Below the pieces are notes generated by a model. It saw nothing but the letters and a program-made list of their open reading frames with translations. It did not search any database and was not told where the DNA came from. A DNA stretch of 64,000 nt from Knoellia sp. Soil729. Its GTDB lineage: Bacteria; Actinomycetota; Actinomycetes; Actinomycetales; Dermatophilaceae. A program made the position numbers and the translations under genes. Below are positions 56,526-64,000 of this stretch, piece after piece (within the stretch, counting starts at the first letter, position 1; every line of letters starts with the position of its first letter). The stretch covers positions 883,164 to 947,163 of the forward strand of contig NZ_LMSA01000001.1 of NCBI RefSeq assembly GCF_001427985.1, read 5' to 3'.

Positions 56526-58355
56526 ATGAACGATCAGCTGCAGGACGTGCGTCGGCTCGAGTCCGAGTTCGCCGACGCGATGAACCGCATGTATGCCGTG
56601 GGCAACGGGCTCGCCCGGATGCGCACCGTTCTCGAGCTGGACACGGTCGTGCCGGCTCCCACTCCCGCTGCGACGCCCGGCTCCACCACTCCCACACCAG
56701 CACCCGCGACGGCCACCGCACCTGCTGCCTCGGCGCCCACCACTCGCCAGCGTCCAGCCGCCCCCGCCGTCCCGTCCTGGTGGCAACGCGAGGGGGCCGT
56801 CACCCGTGTGCTGGCCCTCGCCGGGGCCGTCGTCACGCTCGTCGGCGTGGCCATGCTGCTCGCCCTCGCGATGCAGCAGGGCTGGTTCGTGCCCGAGCTG
56901 CGCGTCGCCCTCGGCGTCCTGCTCGCCGCGGGGCTCGTGGCCGCCGGTCACGTCGTGCGGGCTCGTGAGGCCTCCCACGGGCGCTCCAGTGCCGCTCCCG
57001 TCGCGATCGCAGCCACCGGGTATGCCGCGGCCTACCTTGACGTCGTGGCGGTCACCACCGTCTATGGCTGGGTCCCGCGCGTGGGAGGCCCGGCGATCGC
57101 AGGGGCTGTCGCCGTCACGGGACTGCTCCTGGCACGTCGCTGGAACAGCCAGCTCCTCGGTGTCCTCACCGTCGTCGGCGCCACCCTCCTGGCCCCCGTC
57201 GTCGCACAGGGCGTCGGGGACGCGGTCTCGCTGTTCGTCGTCGTGCTCTCCGGCGCTGCCCTGCTGGCTCGCGGCGACCGCGGCTGGCCCGTGCTCGCCA
57301 TGTCGCGCACCGTCCCCGCGGCCGGGCTCGTCCTCCTCGGCATCGCTGACGCCGATGGTCAGGGGTCACCCTCCACCGTGGCGATCGTTGCCGCCGGTGC
57401 CCTCACCGTGCTCGCCCTCGTCGGCGCCGTCTCGGCCGGCCGGCACTCCCGCACCGACCTGGTCGGCAGCGCCACCGTGGCTGCCTCGGCCATCTCGCTC
57501 CTCGTCGCCCTCGGCGTCCACGGCCAGACCCTGCAGACGACCGGCTTCGCGCTCGTGGCGGTCGCGTTCGCGGTGACGCTGGCCACCACGTCGCGCTCCC
57601 CCATCGGACCCGTACCCACTCCCCTCGCGACCACCCTCGGCTCCCTCTCGGGGGTCGCAGCGCTCCTCGCCGTCCTGAGCGGAGCACCCGAACGCTGGGT
57701 CGTCACCGGCATCCTCCTCACGGCCCTGGGCTATGCCGCTGCCGCCATCACGACACGCTCCCGCGTGACGCTCTGGGTCGCCGCCGGGACGGCGGTCGTC
57801 GCCTCCGTCGCCTACCTCACCCACCCGGCCGCCTACGTCGAGCTGTGGGAGGCCCGGAACCACGACGCGACCGCGGCCCTGCTCGACAGCCTGCTCGCGG
57901 GCGGGGTTGCCGCCCTGGGCGCCTGGGGCGTGGACGTGGTCCGCGGGATCCCCGTCCGGGTCCGCCGGCTCACGCGCATCGCCGCGCTCGTCGCCGGCCT
58001 GACCACCTCTGCGGTGGCGGTCATCTCCGTGGGGCTGCTCGCCGGCGAGGCGCTCGAGGCCACGTCTGCCGGCTTCCTCGCGGGGCACGCGCTCGCCACC
58101 GTGCTCTGGATGCTCACCTCGGCGTGGCTGCTCCTGCGCGGGCTGGAGGCGGAGTCGCGCCGGGCGCTTTCGCTGCGGCTGGGCCTCGGCCTCGCGGCGG
58201 TCAGCGTCGCCAAGCTGTTCCTCTTCGACCTCGCCACGCTCGACGGGTTGTGGCGGGTCGCCGCGTTCATCGTGACGGGACTGCTCCTCCTGGCCAGCGG
58301 GACGGCATACGCGAAGGCCCTGGACCGGACCCGAGCGCCGGGCGCAGCCGCCTGA
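56526..58355 (+). CDS. DUF2339 multi-pass membrane protein
   Basis: A 609-aa protein. A short cytosolic helix (MNDQLQDVRRLESEFADAMNRM), a Pro/Ala/Thr-rich linker, then about sixteen hydrophobic helices, with AATGYAAAYLDVVAVTTVYG and the ending LGLAAVSVAKLFLFDLATLDGLWRVAAFIVTGLLLLASG-type region (conserved KLFLFDL) of DUF2339. Function unknown; envelope-linked roles have been suggested for the family. The ATG at 56526 is close behind the terminator at 56477-56507. Confidence 0.82.
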   Translation: MNDQLQDVRRLESEFADAMNRMYAVGNGLARMRTVLELDTVVPAPTPAATPGSTTPTPAPATATAPAASAPTTRQRPAAPAVPSWWQREGAVTRVLALAGAVVTLVGVAMLLALAMQQGWFVPELRVALGVLLAAGLVAAGHVVRAREASHGRSSAAPVAIAATGYAAAYLDVVAVTTVYGWVPRVGGPAIAGAVAVTGLLLARRWNSQLLGVLTVVGATLLAPVVAQGVGDAVSLFVVVLSGAALLARGDRGWPVLAMSRTVPAAGLVLLGIADADGQGSPSTVAIVAAGALTVLALVGAVSAGRHSRTDLVGSATVAASAISLLVALGVHGQTLQTTGFALVAVAFAVTLATTSRSPIGPVPTPLATTLGSLSGVAALLAVLSGAPERWVVTGILLTALGYAAAAITTRSRVTLWVAAGTAVVASVAYLTHPAAYVELWEARNHDATAALLDSLLAGGVAALGAWGVDVVRGIPVRVRRLTRIAALVAGLTTSAVAVISVGLLAGEALEATSAGFLAGHALATVLWMLTSAWLLLRGLEAESRRALSLRLGLGLAAVSVAKLFLFDLATLDGLWRVAAFIVTGLLLLASGTAYAKALDRTRAPGAAA

Positions 58356-58367
58356 CAGACTTCCCGC

Positions 58368-59027
58368 ATGCTGCGGGACACATTGTGGGACGAGGCCGTG
58401 CGTGCCGTCAGGGGTGACGTGCACGGCCTCGTCTCCACCCGTGTGGACCTCGTGGAGCGCTGGTCGCAGCACCACCGCGGCTACCACGACCTGCGGCACC
58501 TCGACGAGGTCCTTGGGGCCCTCACGGAGCTGCGTGACACCGCACTCGACACGGAGGAGGACTGGGCCAGCGTGGTCCTCGCGGCCTGGTTCCACGATGC
58601 GGTCTACGACGTCGCGACGCCGGGTGCCGGGGACCCCGAGAACGAGCGCCGCAGTGCCGAGCTGGCGCGAGCCACGCTGTGGGACAACGGAGTGGGCGCC
58701 GCGACGATCGAGTCCGTCGTATCCCTCGTGGAGGCGTCACAGACCCACGAGGTGTCCCAGACCCACGGACCGCAGGCAGTCTTCCACGACGCGGACCTCT
58801 GGATCCTGGGTGCACCGACGGCCCGTTTCGACGAGTACTGCGACGCCGTCCGGCGGGAGTATGCCGCCGTGCCCGACGACGCCTACGCGCAGGGCCGTTC
58901 GGCGATCCTCACGCCTTTCCTCGCGCGCAGCCATGTCTACCGCACGGACCACGCGCGAGGGCACTGGGAGGTCGCTGCCCGCGACAACCTCGCACGTGAG
59001 CTGGCCCGGCTGTCAGTGCGCCCCTGA
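58368..59027 (+). CDS. HD-superfamily metal-dependent phosphohydrolase-like protein
   Basis: A 219-aa protein with the HD-type pattern RGYHDLRHLDEVL, VLAAWFHDAVYD, NERRSAELARATL and FHDADLWILGA. It belongs to the predicted phosphohydrolase group often annotated as N-methyl-D-aspartate receptor NMDAR2C-like; substrate unknown. A short internal duplication (EASQTHEVSQTHG) is present. CAGACT lies six bases before the ATG. It overlaps the convergent gene by 15 bases. Confidence 0.83.
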   Translation: MLRDTLWDEAVRAVRGDVHGLVSTRVDLVERWSQHHRGYHDLRHLDEVLGALTELRDTALDTEEDWASVVLAAWFHDAVYDVATPGAGDPENERRSAELARATLWDNGVGAATIESVVSLVEASQTHEVSQTHGPQAVFHDADLWILGAPTARFDEYCDAVRREYAAVPDDAYAQGRSAILTPFLARSHVYRTDHARGHWEVAARDNLARELARLSVRP

Positions 59028-59750
59028 CCAGAGGCCTGGGCGCACGAGGGGCCACCAGTGGCGCTCCCCCAGCTCGGCCTCCTGCCGCTCCGGCGGGCAC
59101 CAGGTGCCGGTTGCCGGCCCAGAACCCCCGACGGACAGCGCGAAGACCGCGAAGCACGCCGTCGGGGCCGGCCACGGATAGCCCCGGTCCGGCGCCGGCA
59201 CGACGTTGCGGACGTAGCCGACCAGGGTGGCATCCCCGAGCCCGATGCCGAGGTCGGCGCCGAGGGACTCGAGCGCCTGCCGGGCAGACTCACCCTCTGC
59301 CACCGACCGTGTCGGCAGATCGTGACCGGCGCCGTCGGGGCGACTCACGACGAGCATGCCCCTGCCGCTGCTGATGACGGCCCGCACCACGACCGTGCGC
59401 GGAGGTGCGTCCACCTGCCGCGACGCGATGACGTCGGCGCGGCTGCCCGGTGGCAGCCACACGGGGTTTGTCGTGGAGTGCACGACCCGCTCCCGCGTGC
59501 GCTTGGGGATACGAAGTCCGCTGTCCCGCAACGCCAAGAGCAGCTCGCGTCCCTGCACCGGAGTCGCCCCGGCCGCGACGACGGCTGCATGGCGTTCCTC
59601 CGGAATGTCGTAGTGGTCACCCTCGAACGCTCGCCGCGAGATGCCCGCGCGCTCTGCGAACGCATGGAGCTCGGCATACGAGGTCGTGCTCACGAGGTGC
59701 GACCACAACCGTCCGTGGGCCGGCCACGCAGGGGGGTCGATGAGGAGCAC
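59013..59750 (-). CDS. DUF4031-NUDIX fusion protein
   Basis: A 245-aa protein. The N-terminal 85 residues (LLIDPPAWPAHGRLWSHLVSTTSYAELHAFAERAGISRRAFEGDHYDIPEE) match DUF4031. The C-terminal part (RTVVVRAVISSGRGMLVVSRPDG, TRSVAEGESARQALESLGADLGIGLG) resembles a NUDIX hydrolase, but the box GX5EX7REUXEEXGU is eroded: only SVAEGESARQALESLGADLG remains. Function unknown. TACGAT, part of a CGGCATAC-type motif copy, lies six bases before the GTG start. Confidence 0.72.
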   Translation of the reverse strand: MLLIDPPAWPAHGRLWSHLVSTTSYAELHAFAERAGISRRAFEGDHYDIPEERHAAVVAAGATPVQGRELLLALRDSGLRIPKRTRERVVHSTTNPVWLPPGSRADVIASRQVDAPPRTVVVRAVISSGRGMLVVSRPDGAGHDLPTRSVAEGESARQALESLGADLGIGLGDATLVGYVRNVVPAPDRGYPWPAPTACFAVFALSVGGSGPATGTWCPPERQEAELGERHWWPLVRPGLWSGAH

Positions 59751-59756
59751 CCGGGA

Positions 59757-59762
59757 ATCGTA
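59757..59762 (-). promoter_or_regulatory. -10 element of the DUF4031-NUDIX gene (leaderless)
   Basis: TACGAT on the minus strand, six bases before the GTG at 59750; it overlaps the octamer GTATGCCG at 59760. Confidence 0.5.
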
Positions 59763-59876
59763 TGCCGCGCCCGTGCACCGAGCCTGTGGACAACTCCACG
59801 GCGAGTTTCACGATTCTCCCTACCGTCAGGGCAGTGGTCGCGCCACCGGGTGCGACGCCGACAGAGGGGACCAGAC

Positions 59877-60167
59877 ATGGCAACCCAGTTCCAGGTCGAC
59901 ACCGAGCGCATCCAGTCCGCGTCCGGCGACATCGCCCGCATCTCCGGCGAGATCGAGGGCCAGGTCGCCCAGATGCTCGCCCGGCTCACGGCCCTGCAGG
60001 ACGCGTGGAAGGGCGGGGCGGCCACCCAGTTCCACGGCGTCGTCACCCAGTGGCAGGGCACCCAGCGACAGGTGCAGAGCTCGCTGGACTCCATCGGCCA
60101 GGTGCTGGCCGCGGCGGGCGTGCAGTACGCCGAGACCGAGGCCCAGAACATGCGCATGTTCAGCTGA
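59877..60167 (+). CDS. WXG100 family (ESAT-6-like) protein
   Basis: A 96-aa all-helical hairpin protein. The WxG turn is WKG in LQDAWKGGAATQF at the centre, and the helices (DTERIQSASGDIARISGEIEGQV and QVQSSLDSIGQVLAAAGVQYAETEA) fit the family. The protein ends AQNMRMFS with no YxxxD secretion motif, although YAETE comes close. WXG100 proteins are normally type VII substrates; no EccC or other T7SS gene is in the window. GAGGGGA lies upstream of the ATG. Confidence 0.9.
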   Translation: MATQFQVDTERIQSASGDIARISGEIEGQVAQMLARLTALQDAWKGGAATQFHGVVTQWQGTQRQVQSSLDSIGQVLAAAGVQYAETEAQNMRMFS

Positions 60168-60183
60168 ACCACGCCGCTTCCCA

Positions 60184-60246
60184 CTGAGTGCCCGTTGGGC
60201 CGGTCCTCGGACAGCACCCCTGCGCTGGAAGGCGCCCAACGGGCAC
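60184..60246. repeat. Intergenic inverted repeat, family TGCSCGTTGGG, copy D
   Basis: GTGCCCGTTGGGC (60188-60200) pairs perfectly with GCCCAACGGGCAC (60234-60246); it is preceded by ACTGA as in copy B. It lies between the convergent WXG100 gene and the ABC permease gene. Confidence 0.7.
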
Positions 60247-60255
60247 GAAGGGGGT

Positions 60256-62799
60256 TCACTCGGTGGTGACGGCGCGCAGGATGTCGAGCCGGGAGGCGCG
60301 CCATCCCGGCCACCATGCGGCGAGGATCCCGACGAGGCCGGCGATCCCGACGAAGAGCACCAGCTGCGGCCAGGGCACGGCGAGCACGTCGATGCCGTCG
60401 TCACGCAGCGAGCGCTGCAGCGCGATGCCGAAGGCGACGCCGAGTCCGATGCCGAGGGTGGCTCCGAGGAGGGCGATGACGATCGACTCGAGCCGGAGCA
60501 TCCGCTTGAGCTGGCGGCGGCTGAGGCCGACGGCACGCAACAGCCCGATCTCACGGGTGCGCTCGATCACGGACAGGGCGAGGGTGTTGATGATGCCCAG
60601 GATCGCGATGACCACGGCCAAACCGAGGAGTGCATAGATGAGATAGAGCATCTGGTTGATCTGGGTGCGCTGCTCGTCGGCGAACTCGGCCTGGTCCTTG
60701 ACAGTGACGATGGGCAGGTCGTCGACCGTGGCCTCCAGTGCGCGGCCGACCTGGCTGCGCGAGGCGCCGTCGTCGATCCCGATGAACGCGAAGTTGTCGG
60801 TCTTCGGTGATCCGAGCGAGGCCAGGCCGTCGAGCGTCACGAGGTAGTCCGTCCCGACCAGTGCCGACTTGGTGAAGACGCTCGTGACGGTGAACGGCAC
60901 GGTGGTCGTCCCGCGCACCACAGCGACGGTGTCCCCCAGCGCGAGGGTGCCGGCGTCGACGACGTCGCTCGAGATGGCCAACGACGTGGATGTGAGGGCA
61001 CTGAGGTCGCCCTGTACGGCCCGCAGCCCCAGGACGGAGCCGAGCTGGTCGGCCGCTCCGGCCATGACTGTCTCCTCGTCACCGTCGACCTTGGGTCGGT
61101 CGAAGCGGAACGGTGCGACCTCCTTGACCCCCGGGACCGACCGCATGTCCTGCGCGAGCGAGGCCGAGAAGGGGATGCCCACGGCACTGGAGACGACGAA
61201 GTCGGACACGAACTCGGCGTCGATCGCCTTGTCGATGCTCGCCTTCGCGCTCGCACCGAAGACGGCCATCATCGACACGAGCGTCACGCCGATCATGAGC
61301 GCCGACGCGGTGGCGCCGGTGCGCCGTGGGTTGCGCTGCGCGTTCTGCTGGGCCATGAGACCGACCGCGCCGAACACCCGGCGATAGAGCCAGCCGATGG
61401 CGGCGATGACCGGGGCGCCGACGAGCGGGCTGACCAAGGCCACCCCGAGGACGACACCGAGGATGCCGCCCCCGACCCAGTAGGTCGGCTTGGGCACGTC
61501 CACGAAGAGGCCGGTGCCGAGCAGGGCAGCCCCGATGAGAGTGAGCAGCCCTCCCACGATGATGCGACCGCGCATGCCGCTCTCGGCGAGGACGGCGTCG
61601 TCACGCATCGCCGCGACCGGTGGCACCTTGCCGGCCTTGCGGGCAGGCAGGTAGGCCGCGACGAGGGTGACGACGAGTCCGACGACGAGCGAGACGACCA
61701 CGGTGCGTGGCGAGATGATGAGCGACTGGCCACTGAGGTCAAGGCCGAACCGGCCGAAGAACACCCGGATGAGCATCGCGATGACGATGCCCAGCCCGAG
61801 ACCGAGGACCGACCCGATCAGCCCGACGACGGAGGCCTCGAAGAGCACCGAGCGCGCCACCTGGCGACGCGTCGAACCCAGCGCCCGGAACAGGGCCAGC
61901 TCACGGGACCGCTGCGTGACGAGGATGCTGAAGGTGTTGACGATGAGGAAGGAGCCCACGACGAGGGCGACGCCGGCGAAGACGAGCAGGAACGTCGTGA
62001 TGAAGCCGAGCGCCTGCTGCACGTCGCTGGCCGAGGCCTTCGCCGCTGCGTCGCCGGTGACGGCCTCGACGCCGTCCGGCAGCTGGGAGGCCACCGCCGC
62101 CCGCAGCTGCTCCTGGCTCGTGCCAGGCGCGGCCGTCACCCAGATCTCGCTGTACGTGTCCTTGCCACCCATGAAGAGCTTCTGGGCCTCGGTGGTGTCG
62201 AAGATCGCCAGGCTGGCACCGGCGAGTCCGCCCTGCATCGTCGCGATCCCCACGAGCTTGGCCGAGATCCGGGGCTGGGCGCCGGAGGACGCGATCGTGA
62301 CCTTCTCACCGACGAGGTAGCCCGCCTCCTCTGCGGTCTTCTCGTCGAGGACGACCTCCGACGGGGCGTCCGGCCAGGAGCCCTGGAGGAGCTGGAGCGG
62401 CTGCAGCCCCTTGGCGGCCGGTCCGTCGGCGTGGTTCATGCCGAGGCCCGGAGGGCCGAAGCCACCGATGAGCTTGCCCTGCTTGGAGACGACGAAGGTG
62501 CCGAAGTTCGTGATCTTGCCGTCGGCGCGAGCGGCGCCGTCAGTGCCCGCAAGCTGGGTGACGAGAGCTCCGGGCAGCGCCTGCGTGGAGGGTTGTGACT
62601 CGGGATCGCCCCCTGCGGACGCGGGACGCACCACGACGTCACCGACGGTGCCGTTCATGATCGAGTCGAAGCTGCGACCGAGCGTGTCGGTGAAGACGAA
62701 GGAGCCGGCGACGAAGGCCACACCGAGGATGATGGCGAAGGCGCTCATGAACAGCCGCAGCTTGCGGGCCATGAGGCTCTTCCAGCTGGCGCGGAGCAT
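60256..62799 (-). CDS. ABC transporter permease, FtsX/MacB-like, duplicated
   Basis: An 847-aa membrane protein with two FtsX-type units. Each has an N-terminal helix, a large extracellular part and three helices (TFSILVTQRSRELALFRALGSTRRQVARSVLFEA in the first; LSVIERTREIGLLRAVGLSRRQLKRMLRLESIVI in the second). Such permeases export lipids or peptides, or act mechanically on the wall. It starts three bases after the ATPase gene stop and is clearly its partner. Confidence 0.92.
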   Translation of the reverse strand: MLRASWKSLMARKLRLFMSAFAIILGVAFVAGSFVFTDTLGRSFDSIMNGTVGDVVVRPASAGGDPESQPSTQALPGALVTQLAGTDGAARADGKITNFGTFVVSKQGKLIGGFGPPGLGMNHADGPAAKGLQPLQLLQGSWPDAPSEVVLDEKTAEEAGYLVGEKVTIASSGAQPRISAKLVGIATMQGGLAGASLAIFDTTEAQKLFMGGKDTYSEIWVTAAPGTSQEQLRAAVASQLPDGVEAVTGDAAAKASASDVQQALGFITTFLLVFAGVALVVGSFLIVNTFSILVTQRSRELALFRALGSTRRQVARSVLFEASVVGLIGSVLGLGLGIVIAMLIRVFFGRFGLDLSGQSLIISPRTVVVSLVVGLVVTLVAAYLPARKAGKVPPVAAMRDDAVLAESGMRGRIIVGGLLTLIGAALLGTGLFVDVPKPTYWVGGGILGVVLGVALVSPLVGAPVIAAIGWLYRRVFGAVGLMAQQNAQRNPRRTGATASALMIGVTLVSMMAVFGASAKASIDKAIDAEFVSDFVVSSAVGIPFSASLAQDMRSVPGVKEVAPFRFDRPKVDGDEETVMAGAADQLGSVLGLRAVQGDLSALTSTSLAISSDVVDAGTLALGDTVAVVRGTTTVPFTVTSVFTKSALVGTDYLVTLDGLASLGSPKTDNFAFIGIDDGASRSQVGRALEATVDDLPIVTVKDQAEFADEQRTQINQMLYLIYALLGLAVVIAILGIINTLALSVIERTREIGLLRAVGLSRRQLKRMLRLESIVIALLGATLGIGLGVAFGIALQRSLRDDGIDVLAVPWPQLVLFVGIAGLVGILAAWWPGWRASRLDILRAVTTE

Positions 62800-62802
62800 T
62801 GC

Positions 62803-63585
62803 TCAGCCCTGGGCGTTCGCGTCGATGTTCTTCATCGTCTCGAGGATGCGCTCGGGGGTGGGCTTCCGCAGCTCGGTGACGATCCTGCCGTCGGCGAGGA
62901 AGACGACGCGGTCGGTCCAGCTCGCCGCGCCCGGGTCGTGGGTGACCATGACGATGGTCTGTCCGAACTCGTCGACCGAGTGACGCAGGAAGCCCAGCAC
63001 CTCGGCGCCGGACGTCGAGTCCAGGTTGCCGGTGGGCTCGTCGGCGAAGATGATCTCGGGCCGGCTCACCAGCGCGCGGGCACAGGCCACGCGCTGCTGC
63101 TGGCCACCGGACAGCTCGCCGGGCCGGTGCCCGAGGCGGTCACCGAGGCCGACCGTGGAGATGACGTGGTCGAACCAGGCCCGGTCCGGCTTGCGGCCCG
63201 CGATCGACAGCGGCAGGAGGATGTTCTCCTCGGCAGTCAGGGTGGGGATGAGGTTGAACGACTGGAAGACGAAGCCGATGGAGTCGCGCCGGACCTTGGT
63301 CAGGTCCTTCTCCTTGAGGGTCGTCAGCTCGATGTCGCCGAGCTGGACGGAGCCGCGGGTGACCGAGTCGAGTCCGGCGGCGCAGTGCATGAGGGTGGAC
63401 TTGCCCGAACCCGACGGCCCCATGATGGCCGTGAACTCGCACGCGTTGAGGTCCAGGCTCACGCCCTTGAGCGCGGTGACGGCCGTGTCGCCGGAGCCGT
63501 AGGTCTTGACGAGGTCGGTGACGCGGGCTGCCACCGTGATGGGGCTGTTCGTGGTGCCGCGCTCGGGGGCCAGGTCGGTGCTCAT
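62803..63585 (-). CDS. ABC transporter ATP-binding protein, MacB/LolD-like
   Basis: A 260-aa ATPase. Walker [10 protein letters not shown] loop [17 protein letters not shown], signature [16 protein letters not shown], Walker [13 protein letters not shown] and switch His in VMVTHDP. It powers the FtsX-like permease downstream. TACCTT lies seven bases before the ATG at 63585; the frame is open upstream without similarity. A LuxR-type regulator precedes it on the same strand, and it may control this transporter. Confidence 0.95.
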   Translation of the reverse strand: MSTDLAPERGTTNSPITVAARVTDLVKTYGSGDTAVTALKGVSLDLNACEFTAIMGPSGSGKSTLMHCAAGLDSVTRGSVQLGDIELTTLKEKDLTKVRRDSIGFVFQSFNLIPTLTAEENILLPLSIAGRKPDRAWFDHVISTVGLGDRLGHRPGELSGGQQQRVACARALVSRPEIIFADEPTGNLDSTSGAEVLGFLRHSVDEFGQTIVMVTHDPGAASWTDRVVFLADGRIVTELRKPTPERILETMKNIDANAQG

Positions 63586-63592
63586 GCTGACA

Positions 63593-63598
63593 AAGGTA
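63593..63598 (-). promoter_or_regulatory. -10 element of the ABC ATPase gene (leaderless)
   Basis: TACCTT on the minus strand, seven bases before the ATG at 63585. Confidence 0.45.
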
Positions 63599-63664
63599 GG
63601 TGCGTGGACTGCAGGCGCGCTGTGGGTCTTCCCCCGGGGCCGACCCTGACTCGACCCTGAGATG

Positions 63665-64000
63665 TCATTCCCTGTCCGGGTCGAAGACGGCGTGGACCGC
63701 TGCAGCCCGGCTCTGGACCCCGAGGGCGCCATAGGCGTTCTCGAGGTGCTTGCGCACGGTGCCGGGCGAGACGTCGAGCTGATGCGCGATCTGCTTGTTG
63801 GCCAGTCCGAGGCGCACCAGGCCCAAGACCTCCCGCTGGCGTCGGGTGAGCGGGACCTCCTTCTCCGGAGGGGGCGTGCGGATCGTCATGAGGAGGCGCT
63901 CGAGGTGCGGCGCCAGCAACGCCAGTGCGAGGCGTTCGCGGTCCCCGAAGTGCGCACTGCCCCGCCCTCGTGGAAACAGCAGGCGAACGGTGCGCCCGGG
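63665..64000 (-). CDS. LuxR-family transcriptional regulator, C-terminal part
   Basis: The frame stays open to the right edge, so the gene is partial (111 codons seen). The C-terminal 65 residues are a LuxR/GerE helix-turn-helix: PLTRRQREVLGLVRLGLANKQIAHQLDVSPGTVRKHLENAYGALGVQSRAAAV. Upstream, RTVRLLFPRGRGSAHFGDRERLALALLAPHLE is typical of LuxR proteins with an N-terminal GAF-like sensor rather than a phospho-receiver. It lies 79 bases before the ABC exporter genes. Confidence 0.85.
   Translation of the reverse strand, partial: PGRTVRLLFPRGRGSAHFGDRERLALALLAPHLERLLMTIRTPPPEKEVPLTRRQREVLGLVRLGLANKQIAHQLDVSPGTVRKHLENAYGALGVQSRAAAVHAVFDPDRE

Overview
The window is chromosomal DNA of a high-GC actinobacterium, most likely an order Micrococcales-type organism. 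The evidence is the strongly G+C-rich composition, many start codons with no Shine-Dalgarno sequence placed 6-7 bases after a -10-like hexamer (leaderless genes), and actinobacterial families throughout: gephyrin-like Glp with its membrane receptor, DUF3027, DUF2530, a serC/citrate synthase 2 neighbourhood, XPB helicase with its companion, a lone WXG100 protein, and a c-di-AMP riboswitch ahead of an NlpC/P60 hydrolase. From memory, gene content resembles two M. tuberculosis segments (around mprA-mprB-pepD/mscL/moeA1/rimJ, and around ercc3/serC/citA), rearranged here. I cannot name the genus.

Layout. 1-3.5 kb: decayed accessory DNA (frameshifted PhoX-like phosphatase, a degraded ORF, one intact and one frameshifted GAF-ANTAR regulator, a tyrosine-recombinase remnant) ending at a tRNA-Ala gene. 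3.6-18.8 kb: AI-2E-family transporter; the minus-strand run UGPase - moeA/glp - moaC - moaB - GNAT - glpR/sepX; 5-FTHF cyclo-ligase; penicillin-acylase-like Ntn hydrolase; cation/proton antiporter; FmdB zinc ribbon; DEAD-box helicase; SAF protein; MscL. 18.9-25.2 kb: a 1260-aa helicase-nuclease with a coupled small protein, enoyl-CoA hydratase, MFS transporter. 25.3-29.3 kb: tRNA-Arg followed by looser, accessory-looking DNA (PPOX and DUF1990 proteins, a toxin-antitoxin pair, a channel-like protein, a CXXC-less DsbA-like protein).

29.4-38.4 kb: three cell-wall hydrolases, two of which share a promoter layout and one of which has a c-di-AMP riboswitch, plus a DtxR regulator, MFS transporter, hotdog protein, citrate synthase 2 and SerC. 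38.4-48.3 kb: marR-MFS operon with a 28-aa membrane peptide at its end, a purine permease, cold-shock/DUF3027/DUF2530 genes, MFS, aldose epimerase and an XPB-N protein. 48.4-64 kb: HMG-CoA lyase, XPB helicase, LURP-one protein, an MprAB-PepD-like stress operon, DUF2339, HD hydrolase, DUF4031-NUDIX, WXG100, an FtsX-type ABC exporter and the end of a LuxR regulator.

The most unusual signals lie at DNA level. The octamer GTATGCCG/CGGCATAC occurs about 44 times by eye, roughly 20 times expectation, in both orientations, inside and outside genes, and an inverted pair of it forms a terminator hairpin after citrate synthase. A family of inverted repeats sharing TGCSCGTTGGG sits in the larger gaps between convergent genes. 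Two copies of a second stem-loop have unrelated but self-complementary arms around a nearly identical loop, a covariation pattern that suggests an undescribed structured element.
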